The notes: generated by a model from the sequence alone, not told the origin. A DNA stretch of 64,000 nucleotides from Sphingomonas citri (GCF_019429485.1 NZ_JAHXZN010000001.1:434001-498000); one strand, 5' to 3'. Shown: positions 31,272-41,798, counted from the stretch's first letter. Numbers and translations are program-made.

Positions 31272-32756
31272 CTACCACCAGCGCTCGGGTCGCGCGACGA
31301 AGCCGGCGCGCTCCTCGATCGCCAGGGCGGCGTCGAGCACGCCCTGCTCGTCGAGCGGCTTGCCGATGATCTGCAGCCCCAGCGGCAGCCCGCCCGCGTC
31401 GACCCCGCCCGGCACGCTCATCGCGGGCAGGCCAGCGAGCGACGAGGGCACGGTGAAGACGTCGTTGAGGTACATCGCCAGCGGATCGGCGGCCTTCTCC
31501 CCCAGCGCGAAGGCCGCCGAGGGCGCGGTCGGCGTCAGCAGCACGTCGCACTGCTCCCAGGCGCGCTCGAAGTCGCGCGCGATCAGCGTGCGCACCTTCT
31601 GCGCCTGGGTGTAATAAGCGTCGTAGAAGCCCGCCGACAGCACGTAGGTGCCGATCAGGATGCGCCGCTTGACCTCGTCGCCGAACCCCTCGGCGCGCGT
31701 CCGCGCGTACATCTCCTGGAGGTTGGCGCCGTCGGGCAGGTCGCGCAGGCCGTAGCGGACCCCGTCGTAGCGCGCGAGGTTCGACGAGGCCTCCGCCGGG
31801 GCGATGATGTAATAGGCCGGCAGCGCGTAGCGCGTGTGCGGCAGAGACACCTCGACGATCTCGGCGCCGGCGTCGCGCAGCCAGTCGATGCCGCGCTGCC
31901 ACAAAGCGTCGATCTCGGCCGGCATGTCGTCGACGCGATATTCCTTGGGGATGCCGACGCGCTTGCCCCTGAGCGAGGCGTTGAGACCCGCCTCCCAGCG
32001 CGGCACCTCGAGATCGAGCGAGGTCGCGTCCTTCGAGTCGAAGCCCGCCATCGCCTCGAGCATGATCGCGCAGTCGCGCACGTCGCGCGCCATCGGCCCG
32101 GCCTGGTCGAGCGACGAGGCGAAGGCGATCACGCCCCAGCGCGAGCAGCGGCCGTAGGTCGGCTTGATCCCGGAGATGCCGGTGAACGCCGCGGGCTGGC
32201 GGATCGAGCCGCCCGTGTCGGTGCCGGTCGCGCCCGGCGCGATCCGCGCCGCCACCGCGGCCGAACTGCCGCCGGACGAGCCGCCGGGCGCCAGCGGCGC
32301 GTTGCCGCCGTCGGCGCGACGCCACGGGCTCACCACGTTGCCAAAGTGGCTCGTCTCGTTGGACGAGCCCATCGCGAACTGGTCCATGTTGAGCTTGCCG
32401 AGCATGCCCGCGCCCGCGTCCCACAGCTTCTGCGAGACGGTAGACTCATATTCGGGAGTGAAGCCCTCGAGGATGTGGCTCGCGGCGGTGCTCGGCACAC
32501 CCTTGGTGCAGAACAGGTCCTTCATCCCGATCGGCACGCCGGCGAGCGGCTTGAGCGCCTCGCCCCCGGCGCGCGCCGCGTCGGCGGCGTCGGCGGCGGC
32601 GAGCGCGTGCTCCGGGGTCTCGACAAGGAAAGCGTTGAGCGGCTTGGCGGCGGAGACCGCGGTGGTGAAGGCCTCGGCCACCTCGCGCGCGCTGAACGTG
32701 CCGGCGCGCACGCCGTCGCGAATGTCGCGGATGCCGAGATCAGTGAGGTCGGTCAC
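31272..32756 (-). CDS. gatA: Asp-tRNA(Asn)/Glu-tRNA(Gln) amidotransferase subunit A
   Basis: GatA is the amidase that hydrolyses glutamine to supply ammonia for tRNA-dependent amidation. The 494-residue protein has the amidase signature [20 protein letters not shown] with the Ser-cis-Ser-Lys triad, the Lys being in [10 protein letters not shown] (printed here as [12 protein letters not shown]), and the [11 protein letters not shown] segment. Its length fits the family. It lies 70 bases downstream of gatC, with a partial palindromic repeat arm between. vapBC separates it from gatB. Confidence 0.97.
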   Translation of the reverse strand: MTDLTDLGIRDIRDGVRAGTFSAREVAEAFTTAVSAAKPLNAFLVETPEHALAAADAADAARAGGEALKPLAGVPIGMKDLFCTKGVPSTAASHILEGFTPEYESTVSQKLWDAGAGMLGKLNMDQFAMGSSNETSHFGNVVSPWRRADGGNAPLAPGGSSGGSSAAVAARIAPGATGTDTGGSIRQPAAFTGISGIKPTYGRCSRWGVIAFASSLDQAGPMARDVRDCAIMLEAMAGFDSKDATSLDLEVPRWEAGLNASLRGKRVGIPKEYRVDDMPAEIDALWQRGIDWLRDAGAEIVEVSLPHTRYALPAYYIIAPAEASSNLARYDGVRYGLRDLPDGANLQEMYARTRAEGFGDEVKRRILIGTYVLSAGFYDAYYTQAQKVRTLIARDFERAWEQCDVLLTPTAPSAAFALGEKAADPLAMYLNDVFTVPSSLAGLPAMSVPGGVDAGGLPLGLQIIGKPLDEQGVLDAALAIEERAGFVARPERWW

Positions 32757-32779
32757 TAGAGGTCGTCCATGCGGGAGGA

Positions 32780-32803
32780 GATCCCGGCATGCGCCGGGAT
32801 GAT
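32780..32803. repeat. Single arm of the palindromic intergenic element
   Basis: GATCCCGGCATGCGCCGGGATGAT is one hairpin arm of the element found in full at four other places. It lies in the gatC-gatA gap and may be a remnant. Confidence 0.5.
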
Positions 32804-32826
32804 CGAGTGCCGATCGAAGGCGATCG

Positions 32827-33114
32827 TCACTCGATCACCTTCGGCACCGTGAAGAAGCCATGCTCGGCCTGGGGCGCGTTGGCGAGCACCGACTCGCGGA
32901 TGCCGCCGTCGGTCACGAGGTCGTCGCGCAGCCGCAGACGATTGGCGATCACCGCCGTCATCGGCTCGACCCCGGCGGTGTCGACCTCGCCGAGCTGCTC
33001 GATCCAGTCGAGGATGTTACCCAGTTCGGGGGAGAGCCGCTCGGCCTCCTCCTCGGTGATGGCGATGCGGGCGAGCCCAGCGATGCGCCGCACGGTTGCG
33101 ATATCAACGGACAT
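32827..33114 (-). CDS. gatC: Asp-tRNA(Asn)/Glu-tRNA(Gln) amidotransferase subunit C
   Basis: The 95-residue GatC wraps around the GatA-GatB interface and stabilises the complex. From ATG 33114 it begins [20 protein letters not shown], the typical GatC N-terminus, and ends [10 protein letters not shown], the conserved C-terminus. Upstream in-frame sequence is not needed. It is the first gene of gatC-gatA-vapB-vapC-gatB, divergent from the hydrolase gene at 33254. Confidence 0.95.
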   Translation of the reverse strand: MSVDIATVRRIAGLARIAITEEEAERLSPELGNILDWIEQLGEVDTAGVEPMTAVIANRLRLRDDLVTDGGIRESVLANAPQAEHGFFTVPKVIE

Positions 33115-33253
33115 AGCCGGCGCGCTACCGCGAGCCCCGCCGCAACGCAACCGCGGCGGCACGCGCGCGGTTGCGCGGATCGCAACTCTGAGGCACCTCC
33201 TTTGCGATTGCGGCGCCGGCGACTTTGCTGCACCGCAGCATGGTGACATACGC

Positions 33254-34354
33254 TTGGTTCGCAGATTCCTCTACGTCGTCGCCGGCCTGATCGTGCTCGC
33301 GCTCGCCGGTCTGCTCGCCTATCGCATCTGGGGCGTTCCGTTGATGCGCGCCGCGCTCGTGCCCGGTGAGAGTTTCCGCGCGCAGCCGACACTGAGCATC
33401 GCCGACTATCGCGACGATCGGATGTGGCTCGCGCGCCCGTCGCTGGTGAACGACCCGTCGCGCTGGACCCCGCCCGGCTATCGGCCTCGCCAGACGCACG
33501 GCGGCGCGGCGGTGTTCTTCATTCACCCGACCTCTTACCTCAGCCGCGCGCATTGGAACGCCCCGCTCGACGATCGCGAGGCCAACGATCGCGCCGCCCT
33601 GTTCCTGCGCGGCCAGGCGAGCGCGTTCAACGAGGCAGGCGAGATCTGGGCGCCGCGCTACCGACAGGCGACCTTCGGCGCCTTTCTCACCGACAAGGCC
33701 GCCGCCGACCAGGCGCTGGCGCTCGCCTATCGCGACCTGCTCGCCGCCTTCGACGTCTTCCTCGCCGAGATCGCGCCGGACCGGCCGATCATCCTCGCCG
33801 GGCACAGCCAGGGTGCGCTCCACCTGACGCACCTGCTCAAGGACCGCGTCGCGGGCAAGCCGCTGGCGAAGCGGATCGTCGCCGCTTACGCGATCGGCTG
33901 GCCGATCTCGATCACCACCGACCTTCCCGCGCTCGGCCTGCCCGCCTGCACCGCGCCCGAGCAGCGCGGCTGCGTGCTGGCGTGGCAGAGCTTCGCCGAG
34001 CCCGCCGACCCGTCGCTGATCCTCGACACGTTCGATCGCACCACCGGCTTCGACGGCCGCCCGCGCCGCGGCACGCCGCTGCTGTGCACCAACCCGCTAA
34101 CGGGGGCGAACGGCGGCAGCGCGCCCGCCAGCGCCAATCTGGGCACGCTCTACCCCAACGCCGATCTGTCGAGCGCGACGATCCGCACCGGCACGGTCGG
34201 CGCGCGCTGCGCCGGGCGTGGGCTGCTGCTGATCGGCAGCCCGCCCGACCTCGGGCCGTACACGCTGCCCGGCAACAATTACCACGTCTACGATTACAGC
34301 CTCTTCTGGGCCAACGTCCGCGCGGATGCCGCGCGGCGCCTGGCGGCGCAGTGA
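33254..34354 (+). CDS. DUF3089 family alpha/beta hydrolase, membrane-anchored
   Basis: The 366-residue product begins at TTG 33254 ([20 protein letters not shown]), giving a basic N-terminus and one hydrophobic anchor. No ATG is available in frame near this point, and GGTGA at 33242-33246 may be the ribosome site. The body is a DUF3089 hydrolase with nucleophile motif GHSQG ([16 protein letters not shown]), an early FFIHPTSY segment and a late His in the NNYHVYDY region. It probably faces the periplasm. The substrate is unknown. It is divergent from gatC. Confidence 0.8.
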   Translation: MVRRFLYVVAGLIVLALAGLLAYRIWGVPLMRAALVPGESFRAQPTLSIADYRDDRMWLARPSLVNDPSRWTPPGYRPRQTHGGAAVFFIHPTSYLSRAHWNAPLDDREANDRAALFLRGQASAFNEAGEIWAPRYRQATFGAFLTDKAAADQALALAYRDLLAAFDVFLAEIAPDRPIILAGHSQGALHLTHLLKDRVAGKPLAKRIVAAYAIGWPISITTDLPALGLPACTAPEQRGCVLAWQSFAEPADPSLILDTFDRTTGFDGRPRRGTPLLCTNPLTGANGGSAPASANLGTLYPNADLSSATIRTGTVGARCAGRGLLLIGSPPDLGPYTLPGNNYHVYDYSLFWANVRADAARRLAAQ

Positions 34355-34379
34355 GCGTGTACCGTCGACCTCCCCTTTC

Positions 34380-34477
34380 CCGTCATCCCGGCCTCGAGCC
34401 GGGATCCATGTCTCGGCACGAGCAACGACCGCTGTGTTCGCGACACGATGGATCCCGGCTCGAGGACGGGATGACGG
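34380..34477. repeat. 98 bp palindromic intergenic element, copy 4
   Basis: It starts CCGTCATCCCGG, ends GGGATGACGG, and contains GGATCCA and TGGATCC flanking a variable centre. It lies between the DUF3089 hydrolase gene and ruvX. Both arms fold as hairpins (CCCGGCCTCGAGCCGGG on the left). Confidence 0.8.
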
Positions 34478-34496
34478 GGAGAGCGAGCCACCATCG

Positions 34497-35027
34497 ATGA
34501 CCGCGCCCACCCCCCGCGTGGCGATCGCCACTACCGCCGCCGCCTTCCGCGCCGCGCTACCGCACGGCGGTCGGCTGCTCGGGCTCGACGTCGGCACCAA
34601 GACGATCGGCACCGCGCTGTGCGACGCGGGCTGGAGCTTCGCCAGCCCCGCGCTGCTGATCCGCCGCAGCAAGTTCACCGCCGAGAAGGCCACGCTACTG
34701 GCGCTCTCCACCCAGCAGCAGGTCGTCGGCTGGGTGATCGGCCTGCCGCTCAGCCTCGACGGCAGCGAGAGCCCGCGCACCCAGTCGACCCGCGCCTTCG
34801 CGCGCAACTGCGCCGACCTCGGCCTGCCGCTGCTGCTGTGGGACGAGCGCTGGTCCACCGTCAGCGCCGAACGCGCGCTGATCGCGCAGGACATGAGCCG
34901 CGCCAAGCGGGCCGAGCGGATCGACAATCACGCCGCCGCGACGATCCTCCAGGCCGCGATCGACGCGCTGGTGCTGGCGCCGGTCGAGCCGGGCGTACCG
35001 CTTGCGCCGCCGGGGAGCGCGGACTAG
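34497..35027 (+). CDS. ruvX: RuvX/YqgF, putative pre-16S rRNA nuclease
   Basis: This RNase H-fold Holliday-junction-resolvase-like protein is implicated in 16S rRNA 5' end processing. The catalytic Asp lies in [13 protein letters not shown], and the conserved [14 protein letters not shown] and [11 protein letters not shown] segments follow. With 176 residues it is longer than the usual 140-155 because of an N-terminal extension (about 25 residues) and a Pro-rich tail. It starts at ATG 34497, 12 bases before pyrB at the other end, and so heads the ruvX-pyrB-pyrC run. Confidence 0.9.
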   Translation: MTAPTPRVAIATTAAAFRAALPHGGRLLGLDVGTKTIGTALCDAGWSFASPALLIRRSKFTAEKATLLALSTQQQVVGWVIGLPLSLDGSESPRTQSTRAFARNCADLGLPLLLWDERWSTVSAERALIAQDMSRAKRAERIDNHAAATILQAAIDALVLAPVEPGVPLAPPGSAD

Positions 35028-35039
35028 GCACCGCGCTCG

Positions 35040-36029
35040 ATGACCCAATCGGACCACCGCCCCGGCACCCTGATCCCCGGCGGCGCGGTATTCCCGCATC
35101 GCCATCTCACCGGCATCGAGGGGCTCGAGCCGCACGAGATCACCTTCCTGCTCGACGAGGCCGAGACCTGGGTCGAGGCCAACCGCACCCGCGCCGCGCC
35201 CGACCGTCGCCTCGCCGGCTTCACCCAGATCAACGCCTTCTTCGAGAATTCGACGCGCACGCTGCTGAGCTTCGAGATTGCGGGCAAACGGCTGGGCGCC
35301 GACACGGTGAATATGCACGCCGCCCAGTCGAGCGTGAAGAAGGGCGAAACGCTGATCGACACCGCGCAGACGCTCAACGCGATGCGCGCCGACGTGATCG
35401 TGATCCGCCACATGTCCTCGGGCGCGGTGCGACTGATCGCGGACAAGGTCGACTGCCCGGTGCTCAACGCCGGCGACGGCCGCCACGAGCATCCGACGCA
35501 GGCGCTGCTCGACGCGCTGACGATCCGGCGCCGGCTCGGCGGCATCGCGCACAAGCGCGTCGTGATCTGCGGCGACCTGCTCCATAGCCGGGTGGCGCGC
35601 TCGAACATCCTCGCGCTCACCGCGCTAGCCGCCGAGGTGCGCGTCTGCGCGCCCTCGACGCTGATGCCGCCCGCGATCGAGCGGTTCGGCGTCACCGCCT
35701 TCACCGACTTCGACCGCGCGATGGAGGGCGCCGACGTCGTGATGATGCTGCGACTCCAGACCGAGCGGATGGCGGGCGGCTATGTCCCGTCGAGCCGCGA
35801 ATATCACCTGCGCTACGGGCTCACGCTCGAGCGGCTGGCGAAGCACGCGCCCGGCGCGCTGATCATGCATCCCGGGCCGATGAACCGCGGCGTCGAGATC
35901 GACTCGGCGGTGGCCGATCACGTCGAACAGTCGGCGATCACGGAGCAGGTGCAGATGGGTGTGGCGGTGCGCATGGCCTGTCTCGACGTGTTGACGCGGC
36001 GCGCGCGCGGCGTGGAGGGCTGGGCATGA
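35040..36029 (+). CDS. pyrB: Aspartate carbamoyltransferase catalytic subunit
   Basis: PyrB makes N-carbamoyl-aspartate from carbamoyl phosphate and aspartate, the second step of pyrimidine synthesis. The 329-residue protein has the carbamoyl-phosphate loop [16 protein letters not shown], the segment MHPGPMNRG and [12 protein letters not shown]. It overlaps the following gene by 4 bases (ATGA). Such overlap with a degenerate dihydroorotase is typical of the Pseudomonas-type ATCase complex, in which the inactive partner is structural. Confidence 0.97.
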   Translation: MTQSDHRPGTLIPGGAVFPHRHLTGIEGLEPHEITFLLDEAETWVEANRTRAAPDRRLAGFTQINAFFENSTRTLLSFEIAGKRLGADTVNMHAAQSSVKKGETLIDTAQTLNAMRADVIVIRHMSSGAVRLIADKVDCPVLNAGDGRHEHPTQALLDALTIRRRLGGIAHKRVVICGDLLHSRVARSNILALTALAAEVRVCAPSTLMPPAIERFGVTAFTDFDRAMEGADVVMMLRLQTERMAGGYVPSSREYHLRYGLTLERLAKHAPGALIMHPGPMNRGVEIDSAVADHVEQSAITEQVQMGVAVRMACLDVLTRRARGVEGWA

Positions 36030-37243
36030 ACCGGTCCGTCCACTTCACCAACGCGCGGCTGGTCTGCCCCGAGCGCGGCGAGCGCGAGGGCGAGCTGCTG
36101 ATCGTCGACGGCGTGATCGCTGACGGTCCCGCTCCCGCCGACGCGCTGCGGGTCGACTGCCGCGGCAAGCTGCTCGCCCCCGCGCTGATCGACGTCGGCG
36201 TGGCGCGGATCGACCGCGCCGCGGCGCGGGCCGGCGGGATCGTCCGGGTCGCGCCCATGCCCGACCAGGTGCCGGTGCTGGACGAGCCCGGCGCGGTGCA
36301 GCGGCTCGCGCTGATCGGTCGACCCGACCTGTGGATCCATCCGATCGCGGCGGCGACGCGCGGGCTGGCCGGCGCCGACCTGGCGGAGATGGCGATCTGT
36401 CTCTCCGCCGGCGCGCGCGCCGTCGGCACCGGCCGCGGCTGGATCGCCGACTCGGGAGTCATGCACCGCGTGCTGAGCTACGCGCGCGACCTCGACGCGG
36501 TCGTGATCACGCATGCCGAGGACGGCGGGCTGACGCGCGGTGCGGTCGCCAGCGAGGGCGAGACCGCGTCGCGGCTCGGCCTGCCCGCCGCCCCCGCCGT
36601 GGCAGAGGCGCTGGCGATCGCGCGCGACCTGATGCTCGCGGAGGAGACCGGCGCGCGGCTCCACCTCCGCGCGGTCACCACCGCGGCGGGGTTCGCGCTG
36701 GTGCGCGCGGCCAAGGCGCGCGGCGTGCGCGTGACCTGTGGGATCACCCCGGCGCATCTGCTGCTCTCCGACAATGCGATGAGCGACTTCCGCACCTTCG
36801 CGCACCTGTCGCCGCCGCTGCGCAGCGAGGCCGACCGCCACGCCGCGCTCGCCGCCCTCGCCGACGGGACGATCGACCTGCTGTGCTCGGGCCACGACCC
36901 GCGCGGGCCGGAGGAGAAGCGCCTTCCCTTCGCCGACGCCAGCCCCGGCGCGGCCGACGCCGCGGCCTTGCTCGCTCTGGGGCTCGGGCTCGCACGCGAC
37001 GGGCGGGTGTCGCTGCCGCGGCTGTTCGCATTGCTCGCGCGCGCGCCGGCCGCGCTGCTCGGGCTGGAGACGGGCGCGCTGCTGCCGGGCCTGCCGGGCG
37101 ACGTCATCCTCCTCGATCCCGACGCGCCGTGGCAAATCGACGCGGACACGCTGCCGGGCAAGGCGGGCAACACGCCCTTCGACGGGCTGCCGGTGCAGGG
37201 CAAGCTGCTGCGCATGTGGAAAGGCGGGCGCGAGTTGGTCTGA
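36026..37243 (+). CDS. pyrX: Dihydroorotase-like protein lacking metal ligands (PyrC', ATCase partner)
   Basis: The 405-residue amidohydrolase-fold protein aligns with dihydroorotase, but its catalytic site is lost. The DxHxH metal motif is DVGVA (residues 56-60), so both His ligands are Gly58 and Ala60. The usual TDHAPH is SGHDPR (288-293), losing the catalytic Asp. Only the ITHAED histidine (His163) and an isolated His213 are retained. Pseudo-dihydroorotases of this type support ATCase assembly in Pseudomonas. Its coupling to pyrB fits that role, so an active pyrC should exist elsewhere. Confidence 0.88.
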   Translation: MNRSVHFTNARLVCPERGEREGELLIVDGVIADGPAPADALRVDCRGKLLAPALIDVGVARIDRAAARAGGIVRVAPMPDQVPVLDEPGAVQRLALIGRPDLWIHPIAAATRGLAGADLAEMAICLSAGARAVGTGRGWIADSGVMHRVLSYARDLDAVVITHAEDGGLTRGAVASEGETASRLGLPAAPAVAEALAIARDLMLAEETGARLHLRAVTTAAGFALVRAAKARGVRVTCGITPAHLLLSDNAMSDFRTFAHLSPPLRSEADRHAALAALADGTIDLLCSGHDPRGPEEKRLPFADASPGAADAAALLALGLGLARDGRVSLPRLFALLARAPAALLGLETGALLPGLPGDVILLDPDAPWQIDADTLPGKAGNTPFDGLPVQGKLLRMWKGGRELV

Positions 37244-37368
37244 GCGGGCTTGCGCTCGACCGTCGGACGGTCGTTCCGTCCGCGACGAAGCTCACCAAAT
37301 CAGACGCTTAATTCCGTCACGCCGGCGCAACGAGGGAACCGGCGCCGCTCTCGCGCGGTTCGTCCCGC

Positions 37369-38298
37369 ATGGAGCTACATAGCAGCTGGGCGGAGGCGAT
37401 GCGCGCGCGCGACTATGCCGCCGCCTGGGCGCTCGAACGCCGGGTCATCGCCGCGCGCGATCCCGCGACGTGCGATGACCCCAGCCTGCCCTATCACCAA
37501 CGCTGGGTGCGGAACGGGAGCCCCGTCGATGACGTGGACGTGCTGGTGCGCTGTTACCACGGCCTCGGCGACACGCTCCAGTTCGCGCGCTACCTACCCG
37601 CGCTCGCACGTCGCGCCAGGAGCGTGACGGTCGAGGCGCCGCTGCGGCTGCACCCCTTGCTCGCGGGGATCGCCGAGGTGAGCCTTCACAGCTTTGACCC
37701 GGCGCGCCCGCTAAAGCCGCGCGCCTGCGACATCGAGATCACCGAGCTGCCCGGCGCGCTAGAACTGGCGCCTGACGATGTGCCGGCTTCCTACCTCCGC
37801 GTCGCCTCGGCGCCGATCCCGGCGCTAACCGTCGGACTGTGTCACCAGGCGGGAGACTGGGACCTCGACCGCTCTTTACCCGAGGCGCTGCTCGCCCCGA
37901 TCGCCGATCGTCACCGGTGCCTCTCACTGGTTGCCGCACCGTCGACGCTGCCGGTGATCAATCCCGACGGCTGTCCCTTCGATCTCGCCGCCACCGCGGC
38001 GCTGGTCGCGGGCTGCGCAGCGGTGATCACGGTCGACACGATGGTGGCGCATCTCGCCGGCGCGCTCGGGCGCCCGACCTGGCTGTTGCTCAAGCATCGG
38101 CCAGACTGGCGCTGGGACCCGACCCGCCACGACAGCGACTGGTACCCGACGCTGCGCCTCCACGCGCAATCTCGCGCCGGTGATTGGACGCCGGTGATGG
38201 CCAAGGTGGCCAGCGAGGTCGACGCTTTCTTCGACGATCAGGGAGAGACGATCCATGGCCAGCCTGCCCAGCCCGTCGGTACCCGTCTCTTGGGGTGA
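37369..38298 (+). CDS. GT9/GT41-like glycosyltransferase fold protein
   Basis: The 309-residue product has a short N-terminal TPR-like helix pair, then RCYHGLGDTLQFARYLPALA, a motif of GT-B proteins found behind TPR arrays. A C-terminal nucleotide-sugar half follows (VITVDTMVAHLAGALGRPTW, LLKHRPDWRWDP). The family includes heptosyltransferase-like and O-GlcNAc-transferase-like enzymes. Its 3' end overlaps the DUF6165 gene by 44 bases. The acceptor is unknown; glycosylation of a surface polymer or protein is an inference. Confidence 0.75.
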   Translation: MELHSSWAEAMRARDYAAAWALERRVIAARDPATCDDPSLPYHQRWVRNGSPVDDVDVLVRCYHGLGDTLQFARYLPALARRARSVTVEAPLRLHPLLAGIAEVSLHSFDPARPLKPRACDIEITELPGALELAPDDVPASYLRVASAPIPALTVGLCHQAGDWDLDRSLPEALLAPIADRHRCLSLVAAPSTLPVINPDGCPFDLAATAALVAGCAAVITVDTMVAHLAGALGRPTWLLLKHRPDWRWDPTRHDSDWYPTLRLHAQSRAGDWTPVMAKVASEVDAFFDDQGETIHGQPAQPVGTRLLG

Positions 38299-38653
38299 GC
38301 TGCTCGACAAGATCACGATCCTGGAGATCAAGCGCGAGCGGATCGCGCGCGCTGACGCCCGCGCCAACGTCGCTCGCGAGCATGAGGCGCTGAGCGAGAT
38401 CGGCGCCGGCGTGATCGGACAGCAGGCGATCGCGCCGCTGTTCGGCCAGCTTAAGTCGATCAACTGCGAATTGTGGGAGATCGAGGACGCGATCCGGCAG
38501 GAGGAGGCCGCCGCATCGTTCGGCAGCGACTTCATCCAGCTGGCGCGCTCGGTTTATTTCAAGAACGACGAGCGCGCGCGGCTGAAGCGCGCGATCAACC
38601 TCGCGCTCGAGTCCGAGCTGATCGAGGAGAAGAGCTACCCGGCGATGAACTGA
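38255..38653 (+). CDS. DUF6165 family protein
   Basis: The 132-residue protein starts MASLPSPSVPVSWGELLDKI and continues LEIKRERI with a long acidic helix, then ends in NDERARLKRAINLALESE with SYPAMN. This helical pattern matches DUF6165, short cytoplasmic proteins often encoded next to glycosyltransferases. The start lies 44 bases inside the previous gene, so the two are coupled. The function is unknown; perhaps an accessory factor for the neighbouring transferase. Confidence 0.75.
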   Translation: MASLPSPSVPVSWGELLDKITILEIKRERIARADARANVAREHEALSEIGAGVIGQQAIAPLFGQLKSINCELWEIEDAIRQEEAAASFGSDFIQLARSVYFKNDERARLKRAINLALESELIEEKSYPAMN

Positions 38654-38688
38654 CCGCCGCCCCACCGGCAGCGGTCTACCCGCCGGGC

Positions 38689-38724
38689 GTGACGCCCCCG
38701 AGGCTCTCGCCTCGGAAGCGTCAC
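38689..38724. terminator. Bidirectional hairpin between DUF6165 and the TBDR
   Basis: An interrupted stem pairs GTGACGC with GCGTCAC and, inside it, CGAGGC with GCCTCG (loop TCTC). It lies between two convergent genes and could end both transcripts. Confidence 0.65.
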
Positions 38725-38732
38725 CGGGCCAA

Positions 38733-41700
38733 TCAGAACTTGATCGTCGTGGCAATGGCGATGTTGCGACCGAGCGAGTCGTAGCGCTGCGGGATCGTGT
38801 TGCTGCGCGCCAGGCTGATATTGTACGAATCGGGGACGATCGGCGCGGCCTTGTCGAGCAGGTTGTTCGCGATCAGCCGCAGCGAGAACTGCTTCGACAC
38901 CGCGAAGTTGAGCGCGAGATCGAAATAATCTGCCGGGTCGACGCGGTAATAGTCGGTCAGCGCGCGCTCGGGCGTGCCGCCGATCGCCTCGTCTCCCGAA
39001 TTGTTGGCGTTGGTCAGCGAGCCGACGTGGCGCCAGTTGAGCGACGCGCCGAACTTCTGGTCGGGCGTGGTGTAGGTGCCGCGCAGCCCGTGGCTCCACT
39101 TCGGGATGAGCTGGCCGCAGCCGTTGCCGTAATAGCCGGCGCAGTTGCGCTCGGGCTGGAGCGGCGAGTCCTGCCCACCCGCGTTCGTCGTCAGCGAGCC
39201 GTTGAACGACATGTCGAAGCGGCCGACCGACTCGAGGTTGAGCGTGTACTGAGCCTGGAAGTCCCAGCCGCGCGCGATCGACGTGTAATAGTTGGTCGTG
39301 CCCTGGCGAATGAAGCCGGTGCTCGACCCAGCCGCCGAGAACAGCGTCCCGTTGGCGTTGCGGACGATGCCCTGACAGAAGAACTGGTCGCCGCCCGAGC
39401 GCAGGCAACCGTCAGTGTAATAGCTATAGTCGTTGTAGCCGAGCGAGTCGTTGATCTTGATGCGATAACGATCGACCGAGAAGACGAAGCCGCGAAGGAA
39501 GCGGGGCTTCACCACCAGGCCGTAGGTCTGGGTGTAGGCGGTCTCCGGGTCGGCGGTGAAGCCGCCCGAGCGCACCGAGCAGGCGGCAGTGCCATTGGGC
39601 GTGGTGCCGTTGCTGCACAGCAGCGTCTGGCTGCCGTAGAGCGCGTCCGACAGGCCGGTGGCGCGACACACCTCGCGCGAGGCGACCGGCGCACCGTAGC
39701 TGACGCCGTTGGCGCCGTTGATCACGGTCGGCGCGCAGAAATCGTTGAACGTGCCCGAGCCGCCCGCGGCGAACTCGATGTTGGTGGCCTGGCGGATCTC
39801 CACCACGGTCGGCGCGCGCTGCGCCTTGTTGAACGACGCGCGGAAGGTCAGGTCGCTGATCGGGGCGTAGATGCCCTCCACCTTCCAGGTGGTGAAGGTG
39901 CTCGGGTTGCTGCTGTACTTCGAGACGCGGAAGCCGCCGTTAAGCTGGACCAGCTCGGCGAACGGCTTGTGCTCGACCAGCGGCGCCTGGACCTCGATGT
40001 TCGACTCCCACACGTCCTGGCTGAGGTACGTGTCGTTGCCGCCCAGCGTGCCGCGATAGGACGCGTCGGCGACCGACTTGAGCGTGTCCTTGCGGTACTC
40101 GGTGCCGAGCGCGATCGCGAGGCCCTGCTCGGCGAACGGCGAGGTGATGCCGTATTTGCCCAGGTCGCCGGTCATGTTGGCCTGGACGTCGTACAGCGTG
40201 CCCGTGGTCGTCGAGGTGCCCGTGCCGAAGAGATAGTTGATCAGCGCCGGGTCGCTGTTGCCAGGGCTGAAGATATCGAACGGCACGCAGCCCGCCGCGC
40301 CGCTGGCGCAGGTCGGCGACGCCGCGGTGCCGCCGACGTTGACCGCGTCCTGCAGGCGACCCGGGATGCCGAAGCTCGGGGTATAGTCCTGATGGTTGCG
40401 CGCGTAGACGCCGCCGATGTCATAGGTCCAGGCGTCGCCCACCTTGCCGCGCACGCCGCCGGTCAGCCGCACGCCGGTGTTGATGTAGGTGTCGGGACGA
40501 TCGCTGCCCTCGCCGAGGCGGTAGCGCAGGTCGACCGGTACGCTCGCAATGCCCGCCGCGCAGCCGATCGCGCCGGCCTTCGCCGCGGACAGATAGGGGT
40601 TGCCGCAGCTGACGTCGACGGTGCCGCTCGCGATAGTCGGATAGTTGTTATAGGACTTGTCGCGGAACCAGATGCCCGAGGTGTAGAGCTCGGCGTCGGA
40701 CCCGAGGTCGAGGCTGGCGAAGCCGCCCGCGTTCACCCGCTCGGACGGGCGCTGATAGGCATAGCCGCTGAAATAGTTGGAGGCGTTGCCCGCGCCCGCC
40801 GCGAACGGCACGAAATTGCGCGTGCCGTCGGGGTTGTTGACATATTGCGCGCCGGCGTTGGCGCCCGCGCGCGGCGTGATCAGGCCGCTCGTCGAGCTGC
40901 TCGGTGTCAGCCCGCACGACAGCGGGCCATTGGCCTGGAGCTGGGTCAGATAGCAGCCGGCGTTCGAGCGATCGGTGAGCCCGACCTCCTCGGTCTTGCG
41001 ATAGTTGACGAAGCCGCTCAGCCGCAGCGCGCCGTCGAACAGCTTCTTGCCTGCGGTCAGCGTCACGTCGGCGCGGCCACCGTCGTTGGTCCAGCCGCGC
41101 GGGCTGCTGAAGCCCGCCGCGCGTGCCAGCGGCGACACGATCGTGTCCTTGTTGTTATGATTGTAGAAATTGTAATTGGCGTCGAGCTGCAGCCCCTCGA
41201 AGTCCTTCTTGAGGACGAAGTTGACCACGCCCGCGACGGCGTCGGAGCCGTAGACCGAGGAGGCACCGCCGGTCAGCACGTCGACGCGCTCGAGCAGCGA
41301 GGGTGGGATGATGCCGACGTCCTGGCCGTTCTGCGTGCCCAGCCGCTTGCCGTCGATCAGCACCAGGGTGCGTTCGAACCCGAGGCTGCGCAGCTTGATA
41401 CGCTGGCGACCGTCCGAGTCGTTGTAGGTCTGCTGGCTGTCGGGCGCGATCTGCGGCAGGCGGTTGAGCACGTCCTCGACGTTGACCGGCGCCTGCGCGC
41501 GGATGTCCTGCGTGGTCACCGAGGTGATCGGCGCGGCGGAGGTGACGTTGGGGCGCTGGATGCGTGTGCCGGTGACGACCACGTCGCCGGTCGAGGCGGC
41601 GGCGGGCGCCTGGTTGCCCTGCTCGCCCGCGATCGCCTCGGCGCGCTCCGGGGTCGCCTGGCCCGCGGTCTGGGTGGAGTCGGCGGGTGCCTCCGCCTGC

Positions 41701-41774
41701 TGTGCGAACGCCGGCGTGGCGGCGAGGAGGGCCGCGGCGAGCGCCGCGAGGGAGACATGGTGCTGCGACGTCAT
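38733..41774 (-). CDS. TonB-dependent receptor, likely amino-sugar or oligosaccharide uptake
   Basis: The 1013-residue receptor has a signal peptide (cleavage after FAQQ), a TonB-box-like VVVTGTRI, a plug domain (VNVEDVLNRLPQIAPDS, KLRSLGFERTLVLIDGKRL, GGASSVYGSDAVAGVVNF) and a long barrel ending IATTIKF. It is divergent from an exported glycosylasparaginase and the GlcNAc catabolic operon, which suggests uptake of GlcNAc-containing glycans; this is inference from context. An AT-rich element with ATTGGTA (41799-41805) lies 25 bases upstream of its start. Confidence 0.87.
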   Translation of the reverse strand: MTSQHHVSLAALAAALLAATPAFAQQAEAPADSTQTAGQATPERAEAIAGEQGNQAPAAASTGDVVVTGTRIQRPNVTSAAPITSVTTQDIRAQAPVNVEDVLNRLPQIAPDSQQTYNDSDGRQRIKLRSLGFERTLVLIDGKRLGTQNGQDVGIIPPSLLERVDVLTGGASSVYGSDAVAGVVNFVLKKDFEGLQLDANYNFYNHNNKDTIVSPLARAAGFSSPRGWTNDGGRADVTLTAGKKLFDGALRLSGFVNYRKTEEVGLTDRSNAGCYLTQLQANGPLSCGLTPSSSTSGLITPRAGANAGAQYVNNPDGTRNFVPFAAGAGNASNYFSGYAYQRPSERVNAGGFASLDLGSDAELYTSGIWFRDKSYNNYPTIASGTVDVSCGNPYLSAAKAGAIGCAAGIASVPVDLRYRLGEGSDRPDTYINTGVRLTGGVRGKVGDAWTYDIGGVYARNHQDYTPSFGIPGRLQDAVNVGGTAASPTCASGAAGCVPFDIFSPGNSDPALINYLFGTGTSTTTGTLYDVQANMTGDLGKYGITSPFAEQGLAIALGTEYRKDTLKSVADASYRGTLGGNDTYLSQDVWESNIEVQAPLVEHKPFAELVQLNGGFRVSKYSSNPSTFTTWKVEGIYAPISDLTFRASFNKAQRAPTVVEIRQATNIEFAAGGSGTFNDFCAPTVINGANGVSYGAPVASREVCRATGLSDALYGSQTLLCSNGTTPNGTAACSVRSGGFTADPETAYTQTYGLVVKPRFLRGFVFSVDRYRIKINDSLGYNDYSYYTDGCLRSGGDQFFCQGIVRNANGTLFSAAGSSTGFIRQGTTNYYTSIARGWDFQAQYTLNLESVGRFDMSFNGSLTTNAGGQDSPLQPERNCAGYYGNGCGQLIPKWSHGLRGTYTTPDQKFGASLNWRHVGSLTNANNSGDEAIGGTPERALTDYYRVDPADYFDLALNFAVSKQFSLRLIANNLLDKAAPIVPDSYNISLARSNTIPQRYDSLGRNIAIATTIKF

Positions 41775-41798
41775 CGGCGAACCCTCTAATTTGTTTTT

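Noticed and set aside
39027..41789. 920-codon plus-strand frame antisense to the second TBDR
   Set aside because: It is compositionally Arg/Val/Ala-rich with no motif, and it mirrors the codon bias of the real gene.
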